From Candidatus Bipolaricaulota bacterium (GTDB lineage: Bacteria > Bipolaricaulota > Bipolaricaulia > UBA7950 > UBA9294), in the NCBI GenBank assembly GCA_023132915.1, contig JAGLXM010000188.1, forward strand, positions 1 through 38,591: 38,591 nucleotides of DNA, in the 5' to 3' direction. The position numbers and the translations under genes were made by a program. The notes beneath the pieces are model-generated. The model was not told where the DNA came from. It did no database searches and worked only from the letters and a program-made list of their open reading frames with translations. This document shows, piece after piece, positions 15,303 to 23,055 of this stretch. The stretch's first letter is position 1; each line of letters starts with the position of its first letter.

Positions 15303-16514
15303 ATGTATGTTCTTGACCTCCTCAAGAGTTTGAAATCAAACCAGCCCAAGGCAACGGATGTTGTTGCATTCGAATACAGACTCCTCTGCAGTGGGGCATT
15401 ATATAACGCACGGGTCATAACAACCGATTGGCGCAAGAGTGACGCAACTAGGCTCCTGTTCGGAAAACCCTTTGCGCTGAGTGTGTGTAGTCATCCTTTT
15501 GACGACTACCCCCAAGAGTTGTCCCTCAGATTCCAGGCCGCCCTCGTAACAGAGACCCGCGGTAATATGGAGGCTATATTCTATCCCGATGAAGAGATTG
15601 CCCGTGACATTGCTGCGATTCTTAGTCTTCTGCTGAGGCGTCTCATCACAGTAGCGGCTAAGGTCCGCGAGATCCATCCAAGACAATACGAGCAAGAGCC
15701 AGACTTCCTGCTTGATAGCGCAATAGATTTTGTAAACAGACTTACACGTATCTATTGGGAGCGTAAGCCAGCTACAGTCATCTACGGTAGGGAGGGTATT
15801 AGTGAAATTATCGACCACAACCCACCTCCCCAGGGTGTGGTCCCCGACGATCTGAGCAACCTACTAACTGGACTAGCCTCGTCTCAATTATCGGAGTCCT
15901 TGATCCTGAGCGCCCGTCTGTACTCCCAAGCCCTACGCCAAATTGAACACGAGGCAGAACTTGCCTATCAATCACTTATCTCGTGTGTTGAGACATTGGC
16001 GAACGAAGCGCTCTGCGACTACAATCCTGGAAAAGCTGATATGGTCGAGAGCAAGAAATCAGTATTCGAAATGGCAACACAACTAGGGCTGGAACGAGAC
16101 AAAGCCGAAGAGCTTGCCATAAAAGCTTGCTCGGACAATCCATGGTCTTCTAGGAAGTTCACAAAGTTTTTGATGGACAACGCCGGAGAAGACATATGGA
16201 AGAAGGATGACCTATTTCGTCTCGACGAGTTGTTCTGGCCCAAACGGGAAGAATTTGAAAGCACTATTAAATCTATCTACGGAGTTCGGTCAGGAGCGAC
16301 TCACCGAGGCCGCCCCTACCCTAGTAGCATTGCTTTTGGGATCGGTCCAACTGTGCCTTACGATGTCTTTCGCGACCTGAATCTTGGATTGCCTAACACT
16401 CCGATCACTCCAATTCCACCTGTTGTCTGGTTTGAACGGCTGGTGAACTCCGCAGTCAACAACTTCATCAGAGGCATCGCGGCAAACGAAACCATAGAGG
16501 AAGAAAGAGGTTAA
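15303..16514 (+). CDS. HEPN-domain protein (Apea-like)
   Basis: A 403-residue protein. The C-terminal half looks like a HEPN domain of the Apea type: a long helix ARLYSQALRQIEHEAELAYQ (about 204-223), ISCVETLAN, then the catalytic-type motif R329-SGAT-H334 (R-x4-H) in a VRSGATHRGRPYP segment. HEPN domains with this motif are usually metal-independent RNases found in defence and toxin systems. The N-terminal 180 residues have no family that I recognise and may sense or bind a partner. AAGGGGG lies 7 nt before the ATG. It forms a single-gene cassette. Confidence 0.7.
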   Translation: MYVLDLLKSLKSNQPKATDVVAFEYRLLCSGALYNARVITTDWRKSDATRLLFGKPFALSVCSHPFDDYPQELSLRFQAALVTETRGNMEAIFYPDEEIARDIAAILSLLLRRLITVAAKVREIHPRQYEQEPDFLLDSAIDFVNRLTRIYWERKPATVIYGREGISEIIDHNPPPQGVVPDDLSNLLTGLASSQLSESLILSARLYSQALRQIEHEAELAYQSLISCVETLANEALCDYNPGKADMVESKKSVFEMATQLGLERDKAEELAIKACSDNPWSSRKFTKFLMDNAGEDIWKKDDLFRLDELFWPKREEFESTIKSIYGVRSGATHRGRPYPSSIAFGIGPTVPYDVFRDLNLGLPNTPITPIPPVVWFERLVNSAVNNFIRGIAANETIEEERG

Positions 16515-16554
16515 CCACTGACAACGGACATAATATGAAAAGACGTATCACTTG

Positions 16555-16650
16555 CCTAACAATTCAATACACCAGACCGCAAACAGCGCCTTGCGGGGCA
16601 TTTGGTTGTGCACCGATTCACGGGCTGGGGTATTCGAGGGGTGGTGGGTC
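16555..16650 (+). repeat. attC half-site c
   Basis: It opens GCCTAACAATTCAATACACC, a textbook attC 5' end, followed by AGACCGCAAACAGCGCC. No matching GTTRRRY end is found before the R1 repeat that begins near 16664, so the 3' half seems lost to an insertion or deletion. Confidence 0.65.
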
Positions 16651-16663
16651 ACGAGGGGTGGTG

Positions 16664-16932
16664 GGTCAGACCTTTATTTTTGGTGTTTTGTGATGGGCTG
16701 AGGAACCGGGGTCCAAGACCGTTTTCAGCATCTTTCTCTTTCAAAGGTTTCTTTCGACACCAAGCTGTACGCACGTGAGGCATGAATCCACATTAGCGGC
16801 AAGTATCTCGTTAATGTGAGTCCAGCGTCCAGCCTTGTCGTGATGGAAGCGGAGGAACCGCTCGATCCAGCGGGTACTAGCCTCCTCTGTTCAGGGCGAC
16901 TACTGCGTCGCTCGGCAGGCCGATGGACTTGG
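16664..16932 (-). pseudogene. R1 unit A: tyrosine-recombinase N-terminal fragment
   Basis: On the minus strand the stretch near 16880-16741 reads RWIERFLRFHHDKAGRWTH, then INEILAANVDSCL, and ends VERNL-stop. That is the N-terminal core-binding region of IntI/XerC-like tyrosine recombinases (usual form: a WIxRFIxFH helix followed by an AxVxxFLxxLAVERN helix). The catalytic domain is absent. The block from 16664 starts with GTGGGTCAGACC and is over 90% identical to unit B (18066) for about 400 bp including the attached attC. Confidence 0.65.
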
Positions 16933-17085
16933 TCGAACAACTTTATGGGTGTATGGTGGCGTGCACGAATAGCAATGTCAATATGAGGAGATGGAAAGCA
17001 GGTTAGAATGGTCGGGAACGGAAGTAGCGGCGAACGGTGCTCGTCGGCGCTATGGTGCAGATTTGCACACTAATCATTGTTCGAA
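16933..17085 (+). repeat. attC of R1 unit A
   Basis: About 153 bp from TCGAACAACTTTATGGGTG to TAATCATTGTTCGAA. The ends are complementary (TCGAACAA / TTGTTCGA). It is nearly identical to the sites at 18338 and 23056. It directly precedes the HNH cassette. Confidence 0.65.
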
Positions 17086-17096
17086 AGGAGGAGAAG

Positions 17097-17390
17097 ATGG
17101 CAAGACGACGCGGAAGTAACCAAGATGGACGGAAGTTTGACGATGAGCGTGTCCAGGAGGTCTGGGACCGCGGAGCCACGATCCGCGGGAAGGACGCGGA
17201 CCTCTACCGCAAAGACGCAGCCGGTAACGAGATCTACCGACACTCGTACGGGAAGCAGTCCGACATGGGATGGGAAGTTGACCACAAGAAACCGGTCGAC
17301 GCGGGCGGAACAGACAACCTCCGCAACCTGCAGCCGCTCCAGACAGAAGAGAACAGGGAGAAGGGCAAGCAGTACCCCTGGAAACCGTAG
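17097..17390 (+). CDS. Small HNH endonuclease
   Basis: A 97-residue HNH nuclease. The core is EVDHKKPVDAGGTDNLRNLQ near residues 61-80, followed by ENREKG: the DH pair, the asparagine in NLRNLQPL and a final ENR form the metal-binding HNH triad. The upstream part is basic and could bind DNA. GAAAGGAGG lies 6 nt before the ATG at 17097. It may act as a toxin or restriction-type nuclease; no partner gene is in the cassette. Confidence 0.8.
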   Translation: MARRRGSNQDGRKFDDERVQEVWDRGATIRGKDADLYRKDAAGNEIYRHSYGKQSDMGWEVDHKKPVDAGGTDNLRNLQPLQTEENREKGKQYPWKP

Positions 17391-17396
17391 TGGTTT

Positions 17397-17473
17397 TCGA
17401 ACAACCGGATCGAACGCGACTCCGGTAAGGCCGCGGCCGGCCTCACCGGAGCGGTTCATCCGGGACGTTGGAC
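17397..17473 (+). repeat. attC site d
   Basis: 77 bp: it opens TCGAACAACCGGATCGAACG and closes GGTTCATCCGGGACGTTGGA plus C. Inner arms CTCCGGT/ACCGGAG and GGCCGCGGCC complete a strong fold. It ends the HNH cassette. Confidence 0.8.
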
Positions 17474-18055
17474 GGCGGGGAGAGCCATCTAGAACTGGTT
17501 GGTCTGGGGGTACTACATGCAGGCACAGTCCGGTTTCGAGCCGTGGTGGGCAGCGCTCACCATATGGGGAGTGGTGAATGCCGTAAATCTGCTGCAGGCG
17601 GTGGGCTTCCTCTCGCGGGTGCCCACCGGAAGCATGACGGTCAATCACCTTCTCGGTCGCGTGATGATTGCCCTCGCGATCCCATCGACAGGCGCCCTCG
17701 TCGCCTTCGTTCGTGCGCGCGCCAGTTGGCTGCACTGGGTCGGCCCAGTCGTCTACCTGGCGTTCGTGGCGTTCATGGTCGGCGTGGAGTACGTGTGGCG
17801 GGTCGAGTTCCGCTCGCCCATGCGCTACGAGATCCTCGTGCCGTATCTCGTCCTCTTCTTTGGCTCGATCGTACTGATGGGGCTACCCATGTTCCGCCTG
17901 AACCGGCAGCTTTGGCTCGTCACCGTGGCGACCGCGGTTCTGTTGTTGGGGGCGATGGGTGTTGCGATGCGCAAGGGTGTAGGGTGAGGGATTGGACCAC
18001 GGTTGCGGCAACGGAACCCTTGGACTGCTTGTGCCACGGATCCCCGCCGTCCAAC
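17467..18055. repeat. 15-bp perfect inverted repeat around a cassette
   Basis: GTTGGACGGCGGGGA at 17467-17481 recurs as its exact reverse complement at 18041-18055. The first copy overlaps the closing core of attC d; the second lies just before R1 unit B. The pair encloses the membrane-protein gene. Confidence 0.6.
17517..17987 (+). CDS. Hypothetical membrane protein cassette
   Basis: A 156-residue protein with about four or five helices: WAALTIWGVVNAVNLLQAV, VMIALAIPSTGALVAFV, WVGPVVYLAFVAFMVGVEYV, ILVPYLVLFFGSIVLMGLPM and LVTVATAVLLLGAMGVAM. It is of no family that I can name with confidence. The ATG at 17517 follows GGGGGT by 6 nt; an upstream in-frame start is less likely. G+C-rich compared with the next cassette. 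Confidence 0.6.
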   Translation: MQAQSGFEPWWAALTIWGVVNAVNLLQAVGFLSRVPTGSMTVNHLLGRVMIALAIPSTGALVAFVRARASWLHWVGPVVYLAFVAFMVGVEYVWRVEFRSPMRYEILVPYLVLFFGSIVLMGLPMFRLNRQLWLVTVATAVLLLGAMGVAMRKGVG

Positions 18056-18065
18056 CAGTAGTGGT

Positions 18066-18337
18066 AGGGGTCAGACCTTGATTTTTGGTGTTTTGTGATG
18101 AGCTGAGGAACCGGGGTCCAAGACCGTTTCCAGCATCTTTCTCTTTCAAAGGTTTCTTTCGACACCAAGCTGTACGCACGTGAGGCATGAATCCACATTA
18201 GCGGCATCCATTTCCTCAGGGTGAGTCCAGCGTCCAGCCTTGTCGTGATGGAATCGGAGGAACCGCTCGATCCAGCGGGTACTAGCCTCCTCTGTTCAGG
18301 GCGACTACTGCGTCGCTCGGCAGGCCGATGGACTTGG
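18066..18337 (-). pseudogene. R1 unit B: tyrosine-recombinase N-terminal fragment
   Basis: Near-copy of unit A, beginning GGGGTCAGACC. On the minus strand it again encodes RWIERFLRFHHDKAGRWTH, but the following segment differs from A because of a local replacement near 18208-18222. No catalytic domain. The copy is very similar to A over about 400 bp, which implies recent duplication or recombination. Confidence 0.65.
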
Positions 18338-18489
18338 TCGAACAACTTTATGGGTGTATGGTGGCGTGCACGAATAGCAATATCAATATGAGGAGAGGAA
18401 GGCAGGTTAGAATGGTCGGGAACGGAAGTAGCGGCGAACGGCGTCCGTCGACGCTATGGTGCAGATTCGCACACTAATCATTGTTAGCT
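18338..18489 (+). repeat. attC of R1 unit B
   Basis: About 152 bp from TCGAACAAC to GTTAGCT, nearly identical to the site at 16933. It lies just upstream of the TauE-like cassette. Confidence 0.65.
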
Positions 18490-18504
18490 TAAAAGGAGTA
18501 TAAA

Positions 18505-18873
18505 ATGACATTATTGATTCTGATTGGAGCAATAGCTGGTCTAGTTATGGGAGCCGTGGGTGTTGGAGGTGGAGCAATCATAATTTTTTGTCTATCAGCT
18601 TTTGCTAAGTTTCCTCAAAAAATTGCACAGGGGACAACCTTGTTTATAGTTGCTGCACCGATTAGCCTCTTGGCGGCAATGCGTTACTATAAACAAGATT
18701 ACGTTGACGTTAAGGCTGGTTTTATAGTTATGGCCAGTTTTCTCCTTTTTAGTTTCATTGGCGCTCATATCGCTATTCATCTACCAAGCAGCATGTTAAA
18801 GATTCTCTTGGGGATAATGCTTTTGTTGATGGGAACAAAACTTATATTTTCTGGCTGGGCAGCAATAAGCTAA
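18505..18873 (+). CDS. Half-size TauE/SafE-type permease
   Basis: A 122-residue membrane protein with the repeat signature of the TauE/SafE (DUF81) family: GLVMGAVGVGGGAIIIFCLS at residues 12-31, AQGTTLFIVAAPISLLAAM, then further helices. Full-length members have two such repeats (about 240-260 residues); this is a single repeat that may work as a dimer. Members export sulfite or sulfonate-related anions. AAAAGGAG lies 8 nt before the ATG. It is strongly A+T-rich compared with its neighbours, a sign of a separate origin. Confidence 0.75.
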   Translation: MTLLILIGAIAGLVMGAVGVGGGAIIIFCLSAFAKFPQKIAQGTTLFIVAAPISLLAAMRYYKQDYVDVKAGFIVMASFLLFSFIGAHIAIHLPSSMLKILLGIMLLLMGTKLIFSGWAAIS

Positions 18874-18931
18874 CAAGGCGCTCCACCTGACCGCTATACC
18901 GCTGCGCTCCAGTGCCGCCGGTGAGCTTTGA
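18869..18931 (+). repeat. attC half-site e
   Basis: It opens GCTAACAAGGCGCTCCACC and continues TGACC...GCCGCCGGTGAGCTTTG, the inner arms of an attC, but the expected closing GTTAGGC is replaced by the start of R1 unit C. Confidence 0.6.
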
Positions 18932-18938
18932 ACCAAAG

Positions 18939-19255
18939 GGGTCAGACCTTTATTCTTGGTGTTTTGTGATGGGCTGAGGAACCGGGGTCCAAGACCGTTT
19001 CCAGCATCTTTCTCTTTCAAAGGTTTCTTTCGACACCAAGCTGTACGCACGTGAGGCATGAATCCACATCAGCGGCAAGTATCTCGTTAATGTGAGTCCA
19101 GCGTCCAGCCTTGTCGCGATGGAAGCGCAGGAACCGCTCGATCCAGCACGCGTAGGCTTGCTCCGCTCGTGGGGAGTAGTGCTTCGCTCGGCAGTAGAGC
19201 TTCCCGCAATTCTGACGGAGAACATACTCGTCCAACCAAGGGGCGGTTCTCGGGG
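18939..19255 (-). pseudogene. R1 unit C: longest tyrosine-recombinase N-terminal fragment
   Basis: The frame at 19235-19017 reads DEYVLRQNCGKLYCRAKHYS, PRAEQAYACWIERFLRFHRD and then the helix ILAADVDSCLTC ending VERNL. This is the SAM-like core-binding domain of an IntI/XerC-type recombinase; the family continues with about 230 more residues, which are absent here. Unlike A and B, it is not followed by an attC but by an ABC-F fragment. Confidence 0.7.
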
Positions 19256-19304
19256 AGATTCAATTGAGCAAGTCTACTTTAGGGGCAGGCGCAAGGAGGC
19301 CACC

Positions 19305-19587
19305 ATAGGCAAGGCGGCGGGCGCAGGCAGCGCTGGCACAGTGTCTGCTCTCTGGGGCATCGGTTGTCCTACTGGACGAGCCGACGAATCACCTGGATTT
19401 GACGAGTACGCAGGTGATGGAAAGGGCTCTGGTGCACTTCCCCGGCGCGGTCGTCGTGGTCAGCCACGACCGCTTCTTCATAGACAAGGTCGCCACGAGG
19501 TTGCTGGCCTTCGAGGATGGAGGAAGCGTGCGCCAGGTCGCCGGGAACTGGACGATGTGGCAGGCTAGTGCGCCGTTCACTCAGTAG
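19305..19587 (+). pseudogene. ABC-F ATPase C-terminal fragment
   Basis: The + strand frame reads RRRAQAALAQCLLSGAS, then VVLLDEPTNHLDLTSTQV, VVVVSHDRFFIDKVATRLL and ends at a stop at 19587. This is the last 90 residues of an ABC-F protein: signature end, Walker B LLDEPTNHLD and H-loop SHDRFF. A stop lies in frame just before, and Walker A is absent. ABC-F proteins protect ribosomes or regulate translation; this piece cannot be active. Confidence 0.8.
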
Positions 19588-19699
19588 ATTAGGATTGCCC
19601 TCAGATGGTGATCCAGTCACGAGGCGTGAAGGACCTCCAGCTTCGCCACTGATTGGGGGAGTGTTCTCCTGGTCTGGCGGGCTTGCCGGAAGAGCCCCA

Positions 19700-19839
19700 T
19701 GGTTGTAGCATGATTTCCGTGAATAGCAAGGGCACATGGAGGCAATAGAAGATATGGAGAGACCGATAACAAGAGCCGAGTTGGCGGGAGGGATGAGTCA
19801 ACGCTACGCTGCAATCCCGCACAGTAGTCGTTGTTACTC
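19700..19839 (+). repeat. Diverged attC f (3' part)
   Basis: The segment GTGAATAGCAAGGGCACATG ... CGCACAGTAGTCGTTGTTACTC parallels the 3' half of the R1-type attC (CACGAATAGCAATG ... CGCACACTAATCATTGTTAG). The 5' end is not clear. The remaining bases from 19588 show no gene. Confidence 0.45.
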
Positions 19840-19855
19840 TACGGAGGATGGATAG

Positions 19856-20905
19856 TTGACGGCTCCAGATGTGCGTTGGGCATGCTCAGCCCAGGTGGAC
19901 CTCCTGGGATTCTCAGACCACCTGATGGTTGCGAATTGGGACATCAGGAACCGAATCGGTAGGCAGGCAATTGAGCGGCTGTCATCGCTAGAGGATGCGC
20001 TGCAGCTCTTTCAGAAGGAAAGGGAGAACCACCCCCAGCTATATCCGAGAGCACTGCAATACAGGCGTTTCAATGATACGCTATTCCTTGGGGTAGATGC
20101 CGAGCATCTCGAGCCGCCAACCGGCCAGACTACCTTGACCGGCGGTTATTCACTAAACGAATTGAAGAAACTACATCCTCAGAGCGGGCAAACGGTGCCC
20201 AAGGGTACCAGAGCGGAGTCTGGCGGTGATGTCGCGAAGTTCCTTGGGCTGGTGGCAAGAGTACACGAATACGTAAACCGACGCGAAACAGAAAACGACT
20301 TCCCAGGGTGTCGCACCGTGGTAGCTTCGGGATTACGTAGGCGCTTTAGTGACCGGAATGACGAAGACGATTTCTTTTCTGCCAATTTCGCAGTCTCAGC
20401 AGCGTTTGAAGCCGATAAGAGTGGCAGTTCCGGGGGGCTGAAAGGCGACAACCTATATGTTGAGCAGGACGTTGGGATGGCTATTTCATACTGCGAGCCC
20501 TGTCATGCTGTCTTGGGGTTTGCGAAGTTCGTGAGGACAGATTCGTCCCTCATCGACCCATACGAATACATCAAGACGCCGGAGAACATGGTCATGGGCT
20601 TCCTTCCAGGTGGTTTCTGGACCATTCCCGAACCCGTCACGCTAGAGATAATGAAGAAGAACCTTACATTCAGGCGCCTCAATCCAGCGGTGTTGACGAA
20701 TCTTCAGCTCCTTAGTGACTATCAACGACTGGCAACAGAGAGCGGAGAGTTTAACAAGTTGATAAGTAATTGCTTTTCGACTTCGACCCCGTCGGTGGAG
20801 GAGGTGAACGAATCGAGTCTCCCATTCGGGAAACACGAGTATCCGTTTCTATCGTTGGAGTTCAGTCTAGATGCACAGTACAGTGGCTATTTCGGTGAGG
20901 AGTAG
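19856..20905 (+). CDS. Nucleotidyl-cyclase-like protein, first gene of a three-gene cassette
   Basis: A 349-residue protein. The N-terminal region has the order expected of a class III cyclase-like domain: SAQVDLLGFSDHL (residues 11-23, equivalent to the first metal aspartate in the DIxGF motif) and, about 60 residues later, YRRFNDTLFLGVD (second aspartate in the place of GDGxxAxF). The remaining 250 residues are not recognised. Related degenerate DLLGF...(S/N)D proteins occur in accessory regions; Pycsar cyclases are the best-known defence examples, but identity is not shown here. The start is a TTG with GGAGG 8 nt before it. Two further genes follow at 12 and 28 nt, so this looks like an operon. 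Confidence 0.55.
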   Translation: MTAPDVRWACSAQVDLLGFSDHLMVANWDIRNRIGRQAIERLSSLEDALQLFQKERENHPQLYPRALQYRRFNDTLFLGVDAEHLEPPTGQTTLTGGYSLNELKKLHPQSGQTVPKGTRAESGGDVAKFLGLVARVHEYVNRRETENDFPGCRTVVASGLRRRFSDRNDEDDFFSANFAVSAAFEADKSGSSGGLKGDNLYVEQDVGMAISYCEPCHAVLGFAKFVRTDSSLIDPYEYIKTPENMVMGFLPGGFWTIPEPVTLEIMKKNLTFRRLNPAVLTNLQLLSDYQRLATESGEFNKLISNCFSTSTPSVEEVNESSLPFGKHEYPFLSLEFSLDAQYSGYFGEE

Positions 20906-20917
20906 CTTAAGGACGTC

Positions 20918-21160
20918 ATGGCGTCAGATCCTATTCCGCGAGGCAAGAAACAAGCTTTGACCCTACTTCCGCATGGCCCCGAGCATGTGGCGTTGATTCC
21001 GAACCTACCGCCGCTTCATGCTGTGGCATTTGGCCCTTGGGGGCGCTCTCAACAGCCCGTTGTCTTTGCGGTTCCGTTTGATCCTGGGAAGTTCGAGATG
21101 CCTGAGGGGTCTTCCGTCATAGAGGGCGCTGGCAAGTCTTTGACGATAGAGGTGCGCTGA
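20918..21160 (+). CDS. Small protein between the cyclase-like and HNH genes
   Basis: An 80-residue soluble protein of unknown family, MASDPIPRGKKQALTLLPHG at the N-terminus and a proline-rich middle (LPPLHAVAFGPWG). AAGGA lies before the ATG and the upstream stop is 12 nt away. It may be a partner or immunity protein, but the sequence does not say. Confidence 0.5.
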   Translation: MASDPIPRGKKQALTLLPHGPEHVALIPNLPPLHAVAFGPWGRSQQPVVFAVPFDPGKFEMPEGSSVIEGAGKSLTIEVR

Positions 21161-21188
21161 ATCGAGCCAAGGAGGATAGAGGGCAACG

Positions 21189-22046
21189 ATGTCGCGGAAA
21201 ACGATACCCAAGAGAATCGAGGCGAAGCTACTGGCCCTAAGCTGTCGGCGGTGCGCGGTCTGCTACGGTCTCTTGGAGGATGACAGCAGAAAGACAGGGC
21301 AAATTGCCCATCTCGACGGCGACTCTTCCAATAACGAGCTAGACAATCTATGCTTCCTCTGCTTGGAGCACCATGATGAGTATGATTCGACCACGAGTCA
21401 ATCCAAAGGTCTGACCAAGTTTGAAGTGATGGCCTATCGTACGAAGCTGTATGAGCGGAATCGATCTGGAGTAGCCATCGGGGGGCACGCCAATGGCACT
21501 CTCCGCCAAGTCTGCCGCAATGCTTGGCATGCTGGACGAGGCTATGCTGCGTGTCTCAACCACCTTGAGGAGGGATTCACCTCCAGCCTTCGTGGACTGA
21601 TTGCACAGACCCAACCGTTTCTATTGGCTCTGCAGGTTGGAGTTGATCTGGCCGACGAGTTCAAGGATATCGACTGCGAGATTGGTGAAGCTCCGCCTAT
21701 TGCCATGAGGATACACTCGGAGCTGAAAGCACGGTACGGTCCTGGTGTGGCCTATCTCTACACGCTTGCCGAGAACATCGGCGGGTCGACAGGCATTCTG
21801 AAGAAGCTGGCCGAGGATAGCGACTACCGGGGAATGCTGAAAGCGCGGGGACTTGGGGCTGCGAATCTTACAGCGGTGCTTGACGAAGCGGTCCAGGCCA
21901 GTTCTGGTCTGCCTGCTACGCTGAAGAGTGAGTGGGTGGCGATTGTCGGCCGGCTCAACCTCGGGGAGTACGATGACCTGCCTGTTCGGATCGAGTCCTG
22001 GCGACGAAGCGTCAGATCCATCTTTGAAACAAACGCTGCTGCCTAG
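21189..22046 (+). CDS. HNH protein, third gene of the cassette
   Basis: A 285-residue protein with an N-terminal HNH domain: CRRCAVCYGLL near residues 18-28, GQIAHLDGDSSNNELDNLCF and LCLEHHDEYDS. The CxxC and CxxHH groups bind structural zinc, and the histidine of AHLDGD is the catalytic one. The C-terminal 190 residues are mostly helical and not recognised; a sensor or regulatory role is possible. AAGGAGG lies before the ATG, 28 nt after the previous stop. HNH nucleases are common effectors in cyclic-nucleotide-activated defence (for example HNH-SAVED proteins); a SAVED domain is not visible here. Confidence 0.65.
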   Translation: MSRKTIPKRIEAKLLALSCRRCAVCYGLLEDDSRKTGQIAHLDGDSSNNELDNLCFLCLEHHDEYDSTTSQSKGLTKFEVMAYRTKLYERNRSGVAIGGHANGTLRQVCRNAWHAGRGYAACLNHLEEGFTSSLRGLIAQTQPFLLALQVGVDLADEFKDIDCEIGEAPPIAMRIHSELKARYGPGVAYLYTLAENIGGSTGILKKLAEDSDYRGMLKARGLGAANLTAVLDEAVQASSGLPATLKSEWVAIVGRLNLGEYDDLPVRIESWRRSVRSIFETNAAA

Positions 22047-22286
22047 ATGGGAAGTTCAGGGGACGCATACCCTAATCCGCAAGAATCAGATCTTCACCCT
22101 ATTTCGCGACGAAGCGCCTGAGAGGCTGTTCATGATCCGTCGTGTCAGATCATCGATGCTAGATGGTTCGCACCGTCAGGATTGCCCGGAGTGTGGGCCG
22201 GGGTTCGCACCCCACCCGACGTGGTGTGAGGGGAGAGATAGCGTGTACGTCCCCCGGGTTCCCCTCGTCGAAAGGGAGCTGGTCGA
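22047..22286. other. Region without a recognised gene
   Basis: It holds GTTCAGGGGACGCATACCC near 22052, similar to transposon-end-like strings elsewhere in the window, and a G+C-rich stretch with inverted short words. No attC core pair could be placed with confidence, so the boundary between the two neighbouring cassettes is unclear. Confidence 0.35.
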
Positions 22287-22856
22287 ATGGGAAACGGTTG
22301 GTACTACGTCCGAGTAGGTACAGCGCACGGGCCGGTGTCCTTGTCGGAGTTGAAGAAACTCGTGCGGGATGGTGAGTTGGTCGCATCCGATCTCGTCTGG
22401 CAAGATGGGATTACCGAGTGGGTCAGAGCGAGCTTGATTGAGGCGCTATTCCCCCGCGCTGATCGACCCTCGACTCCACCTCTGCCGCTTGCCGAGGCGG
22501 TTGGAGAGGAGGTCGCTGTCCCAACTGAAGGCTCTCTGCCTGTTGAACTCCGGGCGAAGGCCGAGCACAACCACCTGCAGGCAGTGTTCAAGCTCAACGA
22601 GTGCCAGGCCTATCTCAGAGTCTATGGCAACCGACTTGCCCAGGCTGCCCGGGACGGCTTGGAGTTCATAGACGCGGCTCTGGAGCTAGATCAGGGGGCA
22701 TCCCGCTACTGGAATGCAAAAGGGTTGCTCCTCACCGACGGATTGGGCGAGCACCAGAGGGCGCTTGACTGCTTCAAACGTGCACTGGAGCTGGAACCGG
22801 ACTCAATCGTTGTCAGGCAGAACATCCGGAACACAGAGCAGCAAGAACGGGCGTGA
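22287..22856 (+). CDS. GYF_2 domain and TPR protein
   Basis: A 189-residue protein. Residues 4-52 are a GYF_2 (DUF4339) domain: GWYYVRVGTAHGPVSLSEL and LVWQDGITEWV, usual for binding proline-rich or cytoskeletal partners. Residues about 95-185 hold helices with TPR-type repeats (GLEFIDAALELDQGASRYWN and ALDCFKRALELEPDSIVVRQ). It is an adaptor-like soluble protein. AAAGGGAG lies 8 nt before the ATG. Confidence 0.75.
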   Translation: MGNGWYYVRVGTAHGPVSLSELKKLVRDGELVASDLVWQDGITEWVRASLIEALFPRADRPSTPPLPLAEAVGEEVAVPTEGSLPVELRAKAEHNHLQAVFKLNECQAYLRVYGNRLAQAARDGLEFIDAALELDQGASRYWNAKGLLLTDGLGEHQRALDCFKRALELEPDSIVVRQNIRNTEQQERA

Positions 22857-22879
22857 ATGGGCTGGGAAGTCGGGGGCCT

Positions 22880-23055
22880 TAGGGGGGCCTTAGGGTCAGA
22901 CCTTCATTCTTAGGATCTCCTCATCTCAAGGAGCTGAGGCCCGATCTTTGACTCCGAATCATAACCAAAGTAACCAAAGGGGTCAAACCTTCATTCTTCG
23001 CATCTCCTCCGTTCAGGGCGAGTAGTGCTTTGCTCAGCAGGCCAGATGGACTTGC
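22880..23055. repeat. R1 unit D, partial, with transposon-end-like words
   Basis: GGGTCAGACCTTCATTCTTAG (near 22887) and GGGGTCAAACCTTCATTCTT (near 22979) are tandem copies of the R1 start. The recombinase fragment is missing; the sequence joins the shared TTCAGGGCGAGTAGTG...CTCAGCAGGCC segment that leads into the attC at 23056. Confidence 0.6.

Noticed and set aside
16725-16940. A protein MFDQVHRPAERRSSRPEQRR on the minus strand, repeated at 17920-18345
   Set aside because: The recombinase-like reading is in a different frame; this frame is a by-product of the repeated DNA.
22163-22375. Short open frames between the HNH and GYF_2 genes
   Set aside because: No ribosome sites, no recognisable motifs, and overlapping frames on both strands as expected for G+C-rich non-coding DNA.
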